64,000 bases of DNA from Rikenellaceae bacterium (GCA_015059955.1 SUZK01000008.1:25799-89798); one strand, 5' to 3'. Counted from the stretch's first letter, positions 18,651 through 26,512 are shown. Made by a program: numbers and translations. Notes: a model not told the origin generated them from the sequence alone.

Positions 18651-19223
18651 ATGCAGAAGCTCTATATCATAGCAGGGTGTAACGGTGCTGGTAAGACCAC
18701 GGCATCGTACACGATGTTGCCTGAGTTGTTGCACTGCCACGAGTTTGTCAATGCCGATGAGATTGCGCGAGGACTCTCACCCTTTAATCCCGATAGTATG
18801 GCAATCGAGGCGGGTCGTCTTATGTTGCGACGTATCAACGACTTGCTTGAGGAGGGCTCGGATTTCGCATTCGAAACGACACTATCTACACGAACATATC
18901 AAAAGTTTATCGACCGCGCCCATGAGCGTGGCTACTTCGTATCGTTGCTCTACTTCTGGTTGCCTACGCCTGAGCAGGCAATACAGCGCGTTGCCAAGCG
19001 TGTGAGCCTCGGTGGTCACAATATACCTACGAATACGATATGTCGTCGATATGAGAGCTCACTGCGTAACCTAACATCGCTCTATGTACCTATATGCGAC
19101 TACTGGGTTATATACGATAATAGCACCGCCGAGGGTGTAAAGAAGATCGCTTATGGCTCGAAGAGCGAAATAAAAGAGGTCGTTGACCCGTTAGCGTATC
19201 AGAAAATATTGAGCTATGAGTGA
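18651..19223 (+). CDS. Zeta-toxin-like P-loop kinase
   Basis: A 190-residue P-loop protein of the zeta toxin / AAA family. Walker A is GCNGAGKTT (residues 9-17), followed by FVNADEIARGLSPFNP and FAFETTLSTRTYQKFI, which in zeta toxins bind the substrate and carry catalytic acidic residues. Zeta toxins phosphorylate UDP-N-acetylglucosamine; whether this homologue does so is not shown, and many chromosomal relatives are uncharacterised. Its last 8 bases overlap the start of a 52-residue ORF, an arrangement typical of translationally coupled pairs. Confidence 0.8.
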   Translation: MQKLYIIAGCNGAGKTTASYTMLPELLHCHEFVNADEIARGLSPFNPDSMAIEAGRLMLRRINDLLEEGSDFAFETTLSTRTYQKFIDRAHERGYFVSLLYFWLPTPEQAIQRVAKRVSLGGHNIPTNTICRRYESSLRNLTSLYVPICDYWVIYDNSTAEGVKKIAYGSKSEIKEVVDPLAYQKILSYE

Positions 19224-19374
19224 GTTTGAGATAAGAGAACTTCAAGAGAGAATAGATGCGGGTATCCTTTTGGCGCAACGTCGCCTTATCGAGCGTACTC
19301 GCAGAGATAATGGCGACTTGGTAGTAGTGCGCGACGGTAAGGTCGTGCGTCTACATCCTGACGAATTGCGATAA
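19216..19374 (+). CDS. Small ORF coupled to the zeta-like kinase, possible antitoxin
   Basis: ATG at 19216 overlaps the kinase stop codon region by 8 bases and encodes 52 residues. The N-terminal half is a charged amphipathic helix (SEFEIRELQERIDAGILLAQ); the C-terminal half looks like a short beta hairpin (LVVVRDGKVVRLHPDEL). No known domain recognised. The overlap means co-translation with the kinase. Classical epsilon antitoxins are larger and usually upstream, so the antitoxin role is inferred from position only. Confidence 0.65.
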   Translation: MSEFEIRELQERIDAGILLAQRRLIERTRRDNGDLVVVRDGKVVRLHPDELR

Positions 19375-19392
19375 GCAGAATGAGATATAGAT

Positions 19393-19433
19393 AAAGAGGT
19401 GTGTTGTGGCTGTGGTTGCCGGCGCTCCTCTTT
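19393..19433 (+). terminator. Possible terminator after the kinase pair
   Basis: AAAGAGG (19393-19399) pairs with CCTCTTT (19427-19433) around a G+C-rich loop, followed by GTCTGTTT. Confidence 0.4.
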
Positions 19434-19505
19434 GTCTGTTTATATGGTTTAACACCATTATAGTTCGAATTGGATTGGGTAGTGTATAACTACAAATCAT
19501 AAGGA

Positions 19506-20537
19506 ATGGTATTTTTTTACATCATACTGCTTGCTGTCGTGCTCTGTGGCCTTAGGTTTAATAGATACAACCAAGACTATATCTCTGTGCAGCAGACAAA
19601 TGCCATTAAGGGAGTCTTCATTTGGTTGGTATTTATGGGGCATATAATGCCCTATATTGTTGATGTGGCACCATTTGAATTGGCTGTGGATAGGGCTGCG
19701 GTAAGTGTTGTTGTGACTCTAAAACAATTGGTCGTCGTCCCCTTTATGTTCTACTCTGGATATGGGGTTATGAACTCCATAAAGCACAAGGGCGCAGGCT
19801 ACGTAGGCTCAATCCCGAAGCGGAGGGTGATGGCCACGATGCTCAATTTTGGAGTCGCTGTGTCGTTCTTTGTCCTATTAAATCTCATCCTTAATATTTC
19901 GATGAGTCTGGAGAAGGTGTTGCTTTCGTTTGTCTGCATGGCTTCAGTGGGTAATAGCAACTGGTATATCTTCGTTATTTGTATTTGTTACCTTAGCTCC
20001 TATTTATCGTATAAACTTTTCGGTTATGGTAAACGCTATTTGATGGCTAACCTAACTCTGATGATTCTGTTTGCATTGGTAATCTCTCAGTTCAAAGGCA
20101 GTTGGTGGTACGACACATGTTTAGCATATAGCGCGGGAAGTGTGTATTGCTACTATAAGGAGAGTGTTGAACGAGTGGTAAATCGAAACTACTTGATTTA
20201 TGTCACGTTAGCGGCGAGTGCTTTGGTTGTAAGTTATATCGTTATGCTCAATGCTACGATAGCTCAATCTCTTCTCTTTATGAACGTTTGTAGTGTCTGC
20301 TTCTCTCTATTCATAGTCGTTCTTTCGATGAGGTTACAGCTTAAGAGTAGGTTGTTGGAGTGGTCGGGAAAGAATCTATTCCCGTTGTACATCTATCAGC
20401 GTATTCCCATGTTGTTGTTCTCTGTACTATGTGGGGGATGTTTGGTCGGCGAATTAAAGTATGTGTATGTCATAGTTTGTGCGGTAATTTCGATAGCTTT
20501 AGCGCACCTTTACAAATATATAGCTATAAAATTATAG
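19506..20537 (+). CDS. Membrane acyltransferase-like protein (acyltransferase 3 type)
   Basis: A 343-residue polytopic membrane protein with about ten hydrophobic segments. The N-terminal NAIKGVFIWLVFMGHI resembles the start of acyltransferase-3 proteins, where a His in the first helix is essential for O-acylation of surface sugars. FMFYSGYGVMNSI in the next region also fits. The acceptor is unknown and no polysaccharide locus adjoins it. It is more A+T-rich and less like its neighbours in codon use, which may mean recent acquisition. A lookalike membrane protein of another family is possible. Confidence 0.6.
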   Translation: MVFFYIILLAVVLCGLRFNRYNQDYISVQQTNAIKGVFIWLVFMGHIMPYIVDVAPFELAVDRAAVSVVVTLKQLVVVPFMFYSGYGVMNSIKHKGAGYVGSIPKRRVMATMLNFGVAVSFFVLLNLILNISMSLEKVLLSFVCMASVGNSNWYIFVICICYLSSYLSYKLFGYGKRYLMANLTLMILFALVISQFKGSWWYDTCLAYSAGSVYCYYKESVERVVNRNYLIYVTLAASALVVSYIVMLNATIAQSLLFMNVCSVCFSLFIVVLSMRLQLKSRLLEWSGKNLFPLYIYQRIPMLLFSVLCGGCLVGELKYVYVIVCAVISIALAHLYKYIAIKL

Positions 20538-20665
20538 CGCGTCGACGGTGCAACAACTCTCGTGAATTGTTGTAGACGATGAAGATAATTGCGTTCTCTT
20601 AGTGTCGTTAGTCGAAGCGATATTTTCTTTTTCTTTTTCATCTTTGCACTTTTCAAATTTATTAG

Positions 20666-20673
20666 TATCTTTG
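20666..20673 (+). promoter_or_regulatory. Promoter of the yicC operon
   Basis: TATCTTTG with TTTG at 20643-20646, spacer 19 bases. A leader of about 40 A+T-rich bases precedes the ATG at 20717; an ATG 4 bases after the box opens only a two-codon frame. Confidence 0.65.
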
Positions 20674-20716
20674 CAAAATGTACTAATTTTATTAAAATTA
20701 GATTTATAGCAATACT

Positions 20717-21592
20717 ATGATAAAGTCAATGACAGGCTTCGGTAAGGGCGAGGCCACATGTGGTGATAAGAAGTTCCGCGTAGAGCTTCGTTCACTCAAT
20801 TCCAAACAGCTTGACCTTAGCGTTAAGCTTCCGAGTAAGTATCGCGCTGCTGAGGCAGAGGTACGCCAGATTGTCACACGCGAGCTTCAGCGTGGTAAGG
20901 TCGATTGCTTCATCTCGTTTGAGGCATCTACTGTTGAGACCTCGGCGCACGTAAATCGCGATGCCTTCAAGGCCTATGTCAACGAGCTGCGTAGTGTATC
21001 TAAGGAGTGCCGCATGAATGTCATCGACGATGCTGCACTTATGCAGGCGGTGTTGCGTATGCCCGACGTCGTCACTTCCGAGGAGCAGGAGGTGAGCGAT
21101 GCTGAGATTGCGGCCATCGTCGAGGCTGCAAAGATTGCGTGTGCACAGCTCGATGCCTTCCGTCAGCAGGAGGGTGCTATACTCATTGCCGACCTACTAA
21201 ATCGCATAGCGCTTATCGAGCAGTATCGCCACGAAGTTGAGCCATTTGAGATGGCACGTGTAGATGTAATTAAGAGCCGTATTCGTGAGAATATCGAGAA
21301 GTTGCAAATTGAGGTCGACAACAACCGCTTGGAGCAGGAGATGATATTCTACATCGAGAAGCTCGATATCACGGAGGAGAAGGTCCGCTTGGATAACCAC
21401 TGCCGCTACTTCCGCGAGGTGGCTGCCGAGGAGGAGGCTCCAGGCCGCAAGCTCGGCTTCATCGCACAGGAACTTGGTCGTGAGATTAACACCATGGGCT
21501 CGAAGTCGAACGAGGCAAATATGCAACGTCTTGTGGTTAAGATGAAGGATGAATTGGAGAAAATCAAGGAGCAGGTGCTCAATATTTTGTAG
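20717..21592 (+). CDS. yicC: YicC/YloC-family endoribonuclease
   Basis: A 291-residue YicC family protein; E. coli YicC is an endoribonuclease. The N-terminal MIKSMTGFGKGEA is the family signature, and the C-terminal DUF1732 part contains RFVAEEEAPGRKLGFIAQEL-like sequence followed by REINTMGSKSN. It is 2 bases from gmk, a pairing kept in many bacteria. It heads a six-gene operon with its own promoter. Confidence 0.93.
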   Translation: MIKSMTGFGKGEATCGDKKFRVELRSLNSKQLDLSVKLPSKYRAAEAEVRQIVTRELQRGKVDCFISFEASTVETSAHVNRDAFKAYVNELRSVSKECRMNVIDDAALMQAVLRMPDVVTSEEQEVSDAEIAAIVEAAKIACAQLDAFRQQEGAILIADLLNRIALIEQYRHEVEPFEMARVDVIKSRIRENIEKLQIEVDNNRLEQEMIFYIEKLDITEEKVRLDNHCRYFREVAAEEEAPGRKLGFIAQELGREINTMGSKSNEANMQRLVVKMKDELEKIKEQVLNIL

Positions 21593-21594
21593 TC

Positions 21595-22155
21595 ATGGGT
21601 AAGTTGATAATATTTTCGGCTCCAAGTGGCTCGGGAAAGACCACTATCGTACGCGAGCTTTTGAAGCGCTTCCCGCAGTTCGAGTTCTCGATATCTGCTA
21701 CATCGCGCAAGCCACGAGGCCAAGAGCAGCATGGTGTAGACTACTACTTCCTATCGAACGAGGAGTTCAAAGAGCGTGTTGCCAATGACGAGTTTGTAGA
21801 GTGGGAGGAGGTATACGAGGGTACGTGCTATGGTACTCTTAAGAGTGAGATGGAGCGTATTTGGGCCAAGGGTAATATCATTATCTTCGATGTCGACGTT
21901 ATGGGCGGTATCAACCTTAAGCGCCTCTTTGGCGATGACGCCTGCTCGATGTTTATCATGCCTCCTTCGGTAGAGGAGCTTGAACGTCGCCTGCGTGGTC
22001 GTGGCACCGATGCCGAGGAGGTGATACAGAGGCGTGTGGCAAAGGCCGACTTCGAGCTATCTAAGGCCTCGGAGTTCGACCATACGGTAATTAACGACGA
22101 TTTGCAGACGGCCATAGCTGAGGCTTCGCAAATTATTGATAACTTCTTAAAGTAG
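21595..22155 (+). CDS. gmk: Guanylate kinase
   Basis: Phosphorylates GMP to GDP. In 186 residues it has the P-loop FSAPSGSGKTTIV, the GMP-binding ATSRKPRGQEQHGVDYYF, and the lid sequence near LERRLRGRGTD. Length is normal. It starts 2 bases after yicC and is followed by nadD after 8 bases. Confidence 0.96.
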   Translation: MGKLIIFSAPSGSGKTTIVRELLKRFPQFEFSISATSRKPRGQEQHGVDYYFLSNEEFKERVANDEFVEWEEVYEGTCYGTLKSEMERIWAKGNIIIFDVDVMGGINLKRLFGDDACSMFIMPPSVEELERRLRGRGTDAEEVIQRRVAKADFELSKASEFDHTVINDDLQTAIAEASQIIDNFLK

Positions 22156-22163
22156 TAGGTGGT

Positions 22164-22976
22164 ATGAAGAAACGTATGTTATTGTATTTCGGGTCGTTCG
22201 ATCCAATACATAATGGTCATATAGCTCTTGCAGAGTACGCCTTGGATAAGGATATTGCCGATGAGGTAGCACTTGTTATATCGCCACAAAACCCATTCAA
22301 GGCCGATGTGCTTCAAACGCCAGAGTATACGCGCTACGAGATGGCCGAAATGGCGTGCAAGGCATCGCGTTACCCCGAGCGCATTAAGCCCTCGGTGGTT
22401 GAGTTTGTCTTGGAGAAACCATCATACACCATTAATACACTCGACTACCTTCAGCAAAACCATGGTGACGATATGGAGTTCTCGATAATCACGGGCAGCG
22501 ATATATGGGCGCGCTTTGATGAGTGGAAGGAGTATGAGCGCATACTCAACGAGTATAAGATATATGTATACCCACGCAAGGGATATGCTGTTGAGAAGTT
22601 CGCTGATAGGGTAGTTCTGCTTGACGATGCCCCATATGTGGAGTTCTCGTCTACGGAGGTGCGTGGCAAGGTGGAGCGCAACGAGGATATATCGTCGATG
22701 GTGGCACCCGAGGTTGCAAAGTATATCGCTGACAACCAGCTGTGGACACTCGCTGGAAATATCATGCGCCTAACGGCAATGATTGAGAGCGGCGAGCGTG
22801 CATCGCTCTATATCGAGCGTGGTAAGTGCTTCTATCGCCGCAACGAGTGGGGTAAGGCTATCAACGACTTTAACAAGGCGAAGAGCCTTGAGCCAGATAA
22901 CGAGGAGGCGCAGCAGCTCCACGATATGGTATACGAGATACTATCGTTCAGATATAAAGATATTTACAATCCATAG
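22164..22976 (+). CDS. nadD: Nicotinate-nucleotide adenylyltransferase fused to a TPR-like tail
   Basis: Adenylates nicotinate mononucleotide in NAD synthesis. Residues 1-190 form the nucleotidyltransferase: YFGSFDPIHNGHIAL (HxGH motif) and FSSTEVRGKV (SSTxVR motif). Residues about 205-270 add one TPR-like pair (ASLYIERGKCFYRRNEWGKA then AINDFNKAKSLEPDN), absent from standard NadD proteins of about 190-200 residues. There is no frame break between the parts, so it is a true fusion as read here. It belongs to the yicC-gmk operon, 3 bases before the DUF3109 gene. Confidence 0.9.
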   Translation: MKKRMLLYFGSFDPIHNGHIALAEYALDKDIADEVALVISPQNPFKADVLQTPEYTRYEMAEMACKASRYPERIKPSVVEFVLEKPSYTINTLDYLQQNHGDDMEFSIITGSDIWARFDEWKEYERILNEYKIYVYPRKGYAVEKFADRVVLLDDAPYVEFSSTEVRGKVERNEDISSMVAPEVAKYIADNQLWTLAGNIMRLTAMIESGERASLYIERGKCFYRRNEWGKAINDFNKAKSLEPDNEEAQQLHDMVYEILSFRYKDIYNP

Positions 22977-22979
22977 ACG

Positions 22980-23555
22980 ATGATTGAAATTGATAATAAG
23001 ATTGTGAGCCTCGACATCTTGCGCGAGGCTTTCGCATGTGACCTTGGCAAGTGTAGGGGTATCTGCTGTGTCGAGGGCGACTCGGGCGCTCCGCTCGATA
23101 TCGATGAGGTCGACATATTGGAGGATGAGTGGGAGAACTACTCGCCATATATGACCGAGGAGGGTCGCAAGGCTGTCGAGGAGCAGGGATTTATGGTTGT
23201 CGATGTCGATGGCGATTACACCACGCCGCTTGTGGATAACGCTGCGTGTGCCTACGCCTTTGAGGAGGATGGTATTACCTTCTGCGCTATCGAGCGTGCC
23301 TACCGCGAGGGTAAGTGCTCGTTCTTGAAGCCCATATCGTGCCACCTATACCCAATACGTGTGGCTCGTTTCCGCAACGGTTCGGTGGGTCTTAATTATC
23401 ATCGCTGGGCGGTGTGTGGCTCGGCGCGCGAGTGTGGTAAGCTGCTCGGCGTGCCAGTATACAAGGGTTTGCGTGAGCCTATCATTCGTGCCTTTGGCGA
23501 GGAGTTCTATAAGCAATTGGAACTTGCCGAGGATATGGTCAAGGAGATGAAATAA
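22980..23555 (+). CDS. DUF3109 cysteine-rich protein
   Basis: A 191-residue member of the DUF3109 family, function unknown. It is rich in conserved cysteines: CDLGKCRGICC near residue 20, CAYAF and FCAIERAYREGKCSF in the middle, SCHLYPI, and VCGSARECGK near residue 145. The pattern suggests a metal or Fe-S site, similar to YkgJ-type proteins. No signal peptide; likely cytoplasmic. Internal gene of the yicC operon. Confidence 0.85.
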   Translation: MIEIDNKIVSLDILREAFACDLGKCRGICCVEGDSGAPLDIDEVDILEDEWENYSPYMTEEGRKAVEEQGFMVVDVDGDYTTPLVDNAACAYAFEEDGITFCAIERAYREGKCSFLKPISCHLYPIRVARFRNGSVGLNYHRWAVCGSARECGKLLGVPVYKGLREPIIRAFGEEFYKQLELAEDMVKEMK

Positions 23556-23563
23556 TAAGAGAT

Positions 23564-24544
23564 ATGAAGAACGCTTATATATTAGCCGCTCTGCTGTTGA
23601 TATCGACATCGTTGAGCGCTCAAACGGCGGATGAGAATGCGGGGCCTAAGTCGAAGCCCATACGTCCGGTGCGAACGCTGAGTACGGTGTCTGTGGTAGA
23701 TACATTACCATCTGGTAATGATAACCTTAACATCGTATTGTTTAGCGATAACACATGGCGCTATGTGCGCACAAATGCCTTTGTTGGTGACCCTACGATA
23801 TTTGGCGACCACTGGAATACAACCGTGTCGCACGCTTATAGTGGTGTTGATGAGAACTCGCTACCCGAGAGCATTGATATACAGCTCGTGGACTCGTTGA
23901 ACAGCTATCACTATCCATATAAAGGTAAGCCTGGCTCACGCTATGGTATACGACGTGGACGCAAGCACCAGGGTATAGACCTGCCATTGAAGACTGGTGA
24001 GCCTATATATGCAGTGTTTGATGGTAAGGTGCGCTTCTCGCAGAGCTCAGGTGGCTATGGTAACCTTGTTGTCATACGCCATAATAATGGCCTTGAAACA
24101 TACTATGCCCACCTCTCTAAGCGTGAGGTGGAGGCTGGTGACTGGGTTGTTGCGGGCCAGGAGATAGGCCAGGGTGGTAGTACGGGTAGAAGTACAGGAC
24201 CACACCTCCACTTCGAGGTGAGATATCGCGGACAGTCGTTTGATCCAGAGAGAATTATTGACTTTGAAACGGGCGAACTGCGTGGCTCTGAGCTACTTCT
24301 TAAACGCCGTCATTTCAGCATATACGCTAAGTTTGAGCAGGAGTTTGACGAGGAGACCGAGGCAGCACGCCAGGCCGAGGCTGAGCGCAAGGCGACGGCC
24401 GTGCAGTATCACACTGTGAAGTCGGGTGATACGCTTGGTGCAATAGCCCGCAAGTATGGTACTACGGTGAATAAGTTGTGTAGCTTGAATGGTATCAAGT
24501 CGACGTCGATACTTCAGATTGGCCAGAAAATAAGGGTAAAATAG
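23564..24544 (+). CDS. M23 peptidase with C-terminal LysM
   Basis: A predicted cell-wall endopeptidase or inactive relative, exported by a signal peptide (residues 1-20, ending SLSAQ). The M23 domain (about residues 120-215) has the first zinc motif in HQGIDLPLKTGEP (HxxxD) and the HLHFEV second motif (HxH), so the site looks intact. A LysM domain (YHTVKSGDTLGAIARKYG to the C-terminus) would bind peptidoglycan. Residues 225-280 are charged and helical. 326 residues, 8 bases after the DUF3109 gene. Confidence 0.9.
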   Translation: MKNAYILAALLLISTSLSAQTADENAGPKSKPIRPVRTLSTVSVVDTLPSGNDNLNIVLFSDNTWRYVRTNAFVGDPTIFGDHWNTTVSHAYSGVDENSLPESIDIQLVDSLNSYHYPYKGKPGSRYGIRRGRKHQGIDLPLKTGEPIYAVFDGKVRFSQSSGGYGNLVVIRHNNGLETYYAHLSKREVEAGDWVVAGQEIGQGGSTGRSTGPHLHFEVRYRGQSFDPERIIDFETGELRGSELLLKRRHFSIYAKFEQEFDEETEAARQAEAERKATAVQYHTVKSGDTLGAIARKYGTTVNKLCSLNGIKSTSILQIGQKIRVK

Positions 24545-24555
24545 TGTTGTAGCGT

Positions 24556-24798
24556 ATGGCAAACAATAGGGAAGATCGCCTTACGGAGACGTTGAAGAGC
24601 GTCGAGGAGGCAGTTGTTACGGGCTATAAGGCTGTTGAAGATAGTGTTGTGGGTGGCTATAAGGCCATCGAGAAGGGTGTTGTCTCGGGTTATAAGGCTG
24701 TCGAGACAGCCACGGTCGACCAGTATAAGTCTATTGAGGCTACGGCGGTGCGTATTGGCAAGCTCGCCGAGCGCAGGGTGAAGAAGAGGTGGGCGTAG
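24556..24798 (+). CDS. Small 11-residue-repeat protein
   Basis: Eighty residues, almost all of it four copies of an 11-residue unit of the form VVxGYKAVExx (VVTGYKAVEDS, VVGGYKAIEKG, VVSGYKAVETA, TVDQYKSIEAT) followed by a basic end (ERRVKKRWA). An 11-residue period fits an amphipathic helix that lies on membrane or lipid surfaces, as in apolipoprotein- or phasin-like repeats. No signal peptide. Function unknown. Last gene of the yicC operon, 11 bases after the M23 peptidase. Confidence 0.75.
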   Translation: MANNREDRLTETLKSVEEAVVTGYKAVEDSVVGGYKAIEKGVVSGYKAVETATVDQYKSIEATAVRIGKLAERRVKKRWA

Positions 24799-24908
24799 GA
24801 TGTTGAGTATAAATTGAATATGTCGATGTATGCTATGTGTTAATGATGTTTGATGTCGCTTGCATAGTTGAGATGAATTAAAAATAGCAAAAATTTAGGC
24901 TCTAAAAT

Positions 24909-24939
24909 TTTGGAGATATAAAAAAAGTGTGTATATTTG
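24909..24939 (+). promoter_or_regulatory. tRNA-His promoter
   Basis: TTTG at 24909-24912 and TATATTTG at 24932-24939 with a 19-base spacer, an ideal Bacteroidota promoter. Confidence 0.75.
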
Positions 24940-24945
24940 CACACC

Positions 24946-24961
24946 GATTTGGAAACAAATC
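24946..24961 (+). promoter_or_regulatory. Leader hairpin before tRNA-His
   Basis: GATTTG-GAAA-CAAATC, a 6-bp stem with a GNRA loop at the predicted 5' end of the precursor, 4 bases before the tRNA. Confidence 0.55.
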
Positions 24962-24965
24962 AGAT

Positions 24966-25040
24966 GGTGGATGTAGCTCAGCTGGTTAGAGTAGAGGATT
25001 GTGGTTCCTAAGGTCGTGGGTTCGAATCCCATCTTCCACC
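24966..25040 (+). tRNA. tRNA-His (anticodon GUG)
   Basis: The anticodon loop is TTGTGGT (GTG) on an AGGA/TCCT stem. D-arm and T-arm (GTGGG-TTCGAAT-CCCAT) are standard. G-1 (24966) opposite C73 (25040) is the identity pair specific to tRNA-His. CCA is not encoded (the following bases are CAA). The last 16 bases plus 7 of flank are duplicated 202 bases downstream. Confidence 0.95.
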
Positions 25041-25047
25041 CAAACAA
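25025..25047 (+). repeat. tRNA-His 3' end direct repeat, copy 1
   Basis: Twenty-three bases covering the T-arm 3' side, acceptor and 7 flanking bases. They recur exactly at 25227-25249. Confidence 0.85.
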
Positions 25048-25056
25048 CGAAGCAAG

Positions 25057-25082
25057 AAGATGTCGCAAGACATCTTTTTGTT
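25057..25082 (+). terminator. tRNA-His terminator
   Basis: AAGATGTC-GCAA-GACATCTT with an 8-bp stem, then TTTGTTTTTT. Confidence 0.85.
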
Positions 25083-25085
25083 TTT

Positions 25086-25220
25086 TATACCTTGCCTCAA
25101 ATTTGTTTGTAGGCATAGGTATAGAAAACAAAAGTGGGCTACGTAGTAGCTTCTTGCGTAGTAGTTTGGAAGTGCCTCCGCGGCGAGCGGAGGGGAAAGG
25201 CGTAAAGCGGCATTTATGCC
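25086..25220. repeat. Chain of hairpins between the tRNA-His repeats
   Basis: Four consecutive palindromes fill the gene-free stretch: TATACCT/AGGTATA near 25086-25123, GCTAC-GTA-GTAGC near 25137-25149, CCTCCGC/GCGGAGG near 25174-25192, and GGCAttta TGCC near 25209-25220. No ORF or promoter was convincing. Confidence 0.55.
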
Positions 25221-25226
25221 GTAGCC

Positions 25227-25249
25227 AATCCCATCTTCCACCCAAACAA
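25227..25249 (+). repeat. tRNA-His 3' end direct repeat, copy 2
   Basis: Exact copy of 25025-25047. The sequence upstream of it has no further tRNA similarity, so it is not a truncated second tRNA gene. It resembles the second attachment half left by tRNA-targeting elements. Confidence 0.75.
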
Positions 25250-25251
25250 AA

Positions 25252-25286
25252 AAACGAGGCTAACAAATCATATGTTGGCCTCGTTT
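25252..25286 (-). terminator. Terminator of the DUF819 gene
   Basis: AAACGAGGC (25252-25260) pairs with GCCTCGTTT (25278-25286), with an extra AAC/GTT inside. The A-run before it on the plus strand gives a run of seven T on the minus strand, so it ends the minus-strand gene at 25311. Confidence 0.8.
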
Positions 25287-25310
25287 GTTGTATGTGTAGG
25301 TAGTGGTGCG

Positions 25311-26477
25311 CTATCCAAGTGTCTCAAGGAGTTTTGCCATAAGTACACCGAAGTGGTTGCCGAAGGCATAGCCCACGATGCCGGCACTGAGGCCTACGAC
25401 CAACACCGACCGGTTGCGCATGGCTGCTACGGCCATAGGTACAAAGGGAGGTGAGTTGATGAATGATACAGAAGATATCACCATAGAGTCGGCATCGACA
25501 CGCATAAGGCGACAGAAGATAGTGTGTAGCATAAGTGAGACGAAAACGGCAAAGGCCATAAATCCAACCTGGTGTAGACCTCGCTCAAGGTCGAATGTCG
25601 AGAGGTCGGCCATGGTGGCTATGACAAGGCTAAAGATATATATCAGGTATAGACCTATATCGTAGCTATATTTGAGTTTGTGTACCGGCTTGATAAACGA
25701 TGCGGCAACGCCAAGTGTGGTGAGTACAAGGATAAATACAACGGTGAACCAGTCGCCATGGAATGGTATCGCAACAGCGGCTGATATAGCTATTATACAC
25801 AGCGTTACGCCGATTATCTTAGCGAGGTCTTTACGTTCCTGCTTGCTCCATAGTCCGCTATACGGGTTGCTAATGTTGATGCTCTCTTCTGTTGTGTTGT
25901 TGTCATCTTGGCGGTCTGTGCGTGTCGTTGGCTCGCCATAAAGCCAGCGGAAGAGTCTGATGCCCACTGAAAAGAGGAATACGAAGTAGAGAAACGAGAC
26001 AACGATGTCGTATGAGTTAATCAGCACGAAGGTCTCCTCCTCGGCTTTGAGCATTGTTTGTAGCGATGCGGCATTGAGCGTGCCTCCTGTGTACATGCCC
26101 GATATGATACCTCCGATTTTCGCGCCCTCGGCAACGTCATGGCCTATAAGGAGATAGCCTGCCGTTACGGCTATGGCTACGGATAGGAAGCCGCTGATGA
26201 CAACCTTTGCGAGCAGTCGCGTCTCGCTAAATGCGAAGTTGCAGCCGTAGAGCATCATGGGGATGGCGAGCGGTATCATCACATCGGGCAGTATCTTTTG
26301 CACTGCACCCATCTCGGCTGGGAGGTTGGGTATGTTGCCTATGGCGATACCTATGGCATAGAGCACCATGATAGGGCCTATCTTCGATAGGATGGTCACA
26401 CGACGACATAACCACATGACGAGTAGCGGCAGTAAGATGAAGAGTGATACGGCAAATATGTAATTGATGGCAACCAT
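25311..26477 (-). CDS. DUF819 family membrane protein
   Basis: A 388-residue inner-membrane protein with about ten to eleven helices in two halves around a charged loop (residues about 190-225, DRQDDNNTTEES). It matches the DUF819 (YjcL-like) family of unknown transport function; YTGGTLNAASLQTML and the C-terminal SVSFINSPPFVPMAVAAM are typical conserved loops. The ATG at 26477 is preferred over the open-frame start at 26582 because a TATCTTTG box lies between them and MVAINYIFAVSLFILLP starts the first helix. Confidence 0.85.
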   Translation of the reverse strand: MVAINYIFAVSLFILLPLLVMWLCRRVTILSKIGPIMVLYAIGIAIGNIPNLPAEMGAVQKILPDVMIPLAIPMMLYGCNFAFSETRLLAKVVISGFLSVAIAVTAGYLLIGHDVAEGAKIGGIISGMYTGGTLNAASLQTMLKAEEETFVLINSYDIVVSFLYFVFLFSVGIRLFRWLYGEPTTRTDRQDDNNTTEESINISNPYSGLWSKQERKDLAKIIGVTLCIIAISAAVAIPFHGDWFTVVFILVLTTLGVAASFIKPVHKLKYSYDIGLYLIYIFSLVIATMADLSTFDLERGLHQVGFMAFAVFVSLMLHTIFCRLMRVDADSMVISSVSFINSPPFVPMAVAAMRNRSVLVVGLSAGIVGYAFGNHFGVLMAKLLETLG

Positions 26478-26504
26478 ATTTTGGTAGTATATATGTTTAC
26501 GGCA

Positions 26505-26512
26505 CAAAGATA
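26505..26512 (-). promoter_or_regulatory. -7 promoter box of the DUF819 gene
   Basis: TATCTTTG on the minus strand, 27 bases before the ATG at 26477; it excludes the upstream in-frame start. Confidence 0.65.

Noticed and set aside
20677..20685. ATG 4 bases after the yicC promoter as another leaderless start
   Set aside because: The frame ends after two codons and is not in frame with yicC.
24895..25266. Minus-strand 123-codon ORF over tRNA-His
   Set aside because: It runs through the tRNA, its terminator and hairpins; the protein-like WKMGFEPTTLG stretch is the tRNA read as protein.
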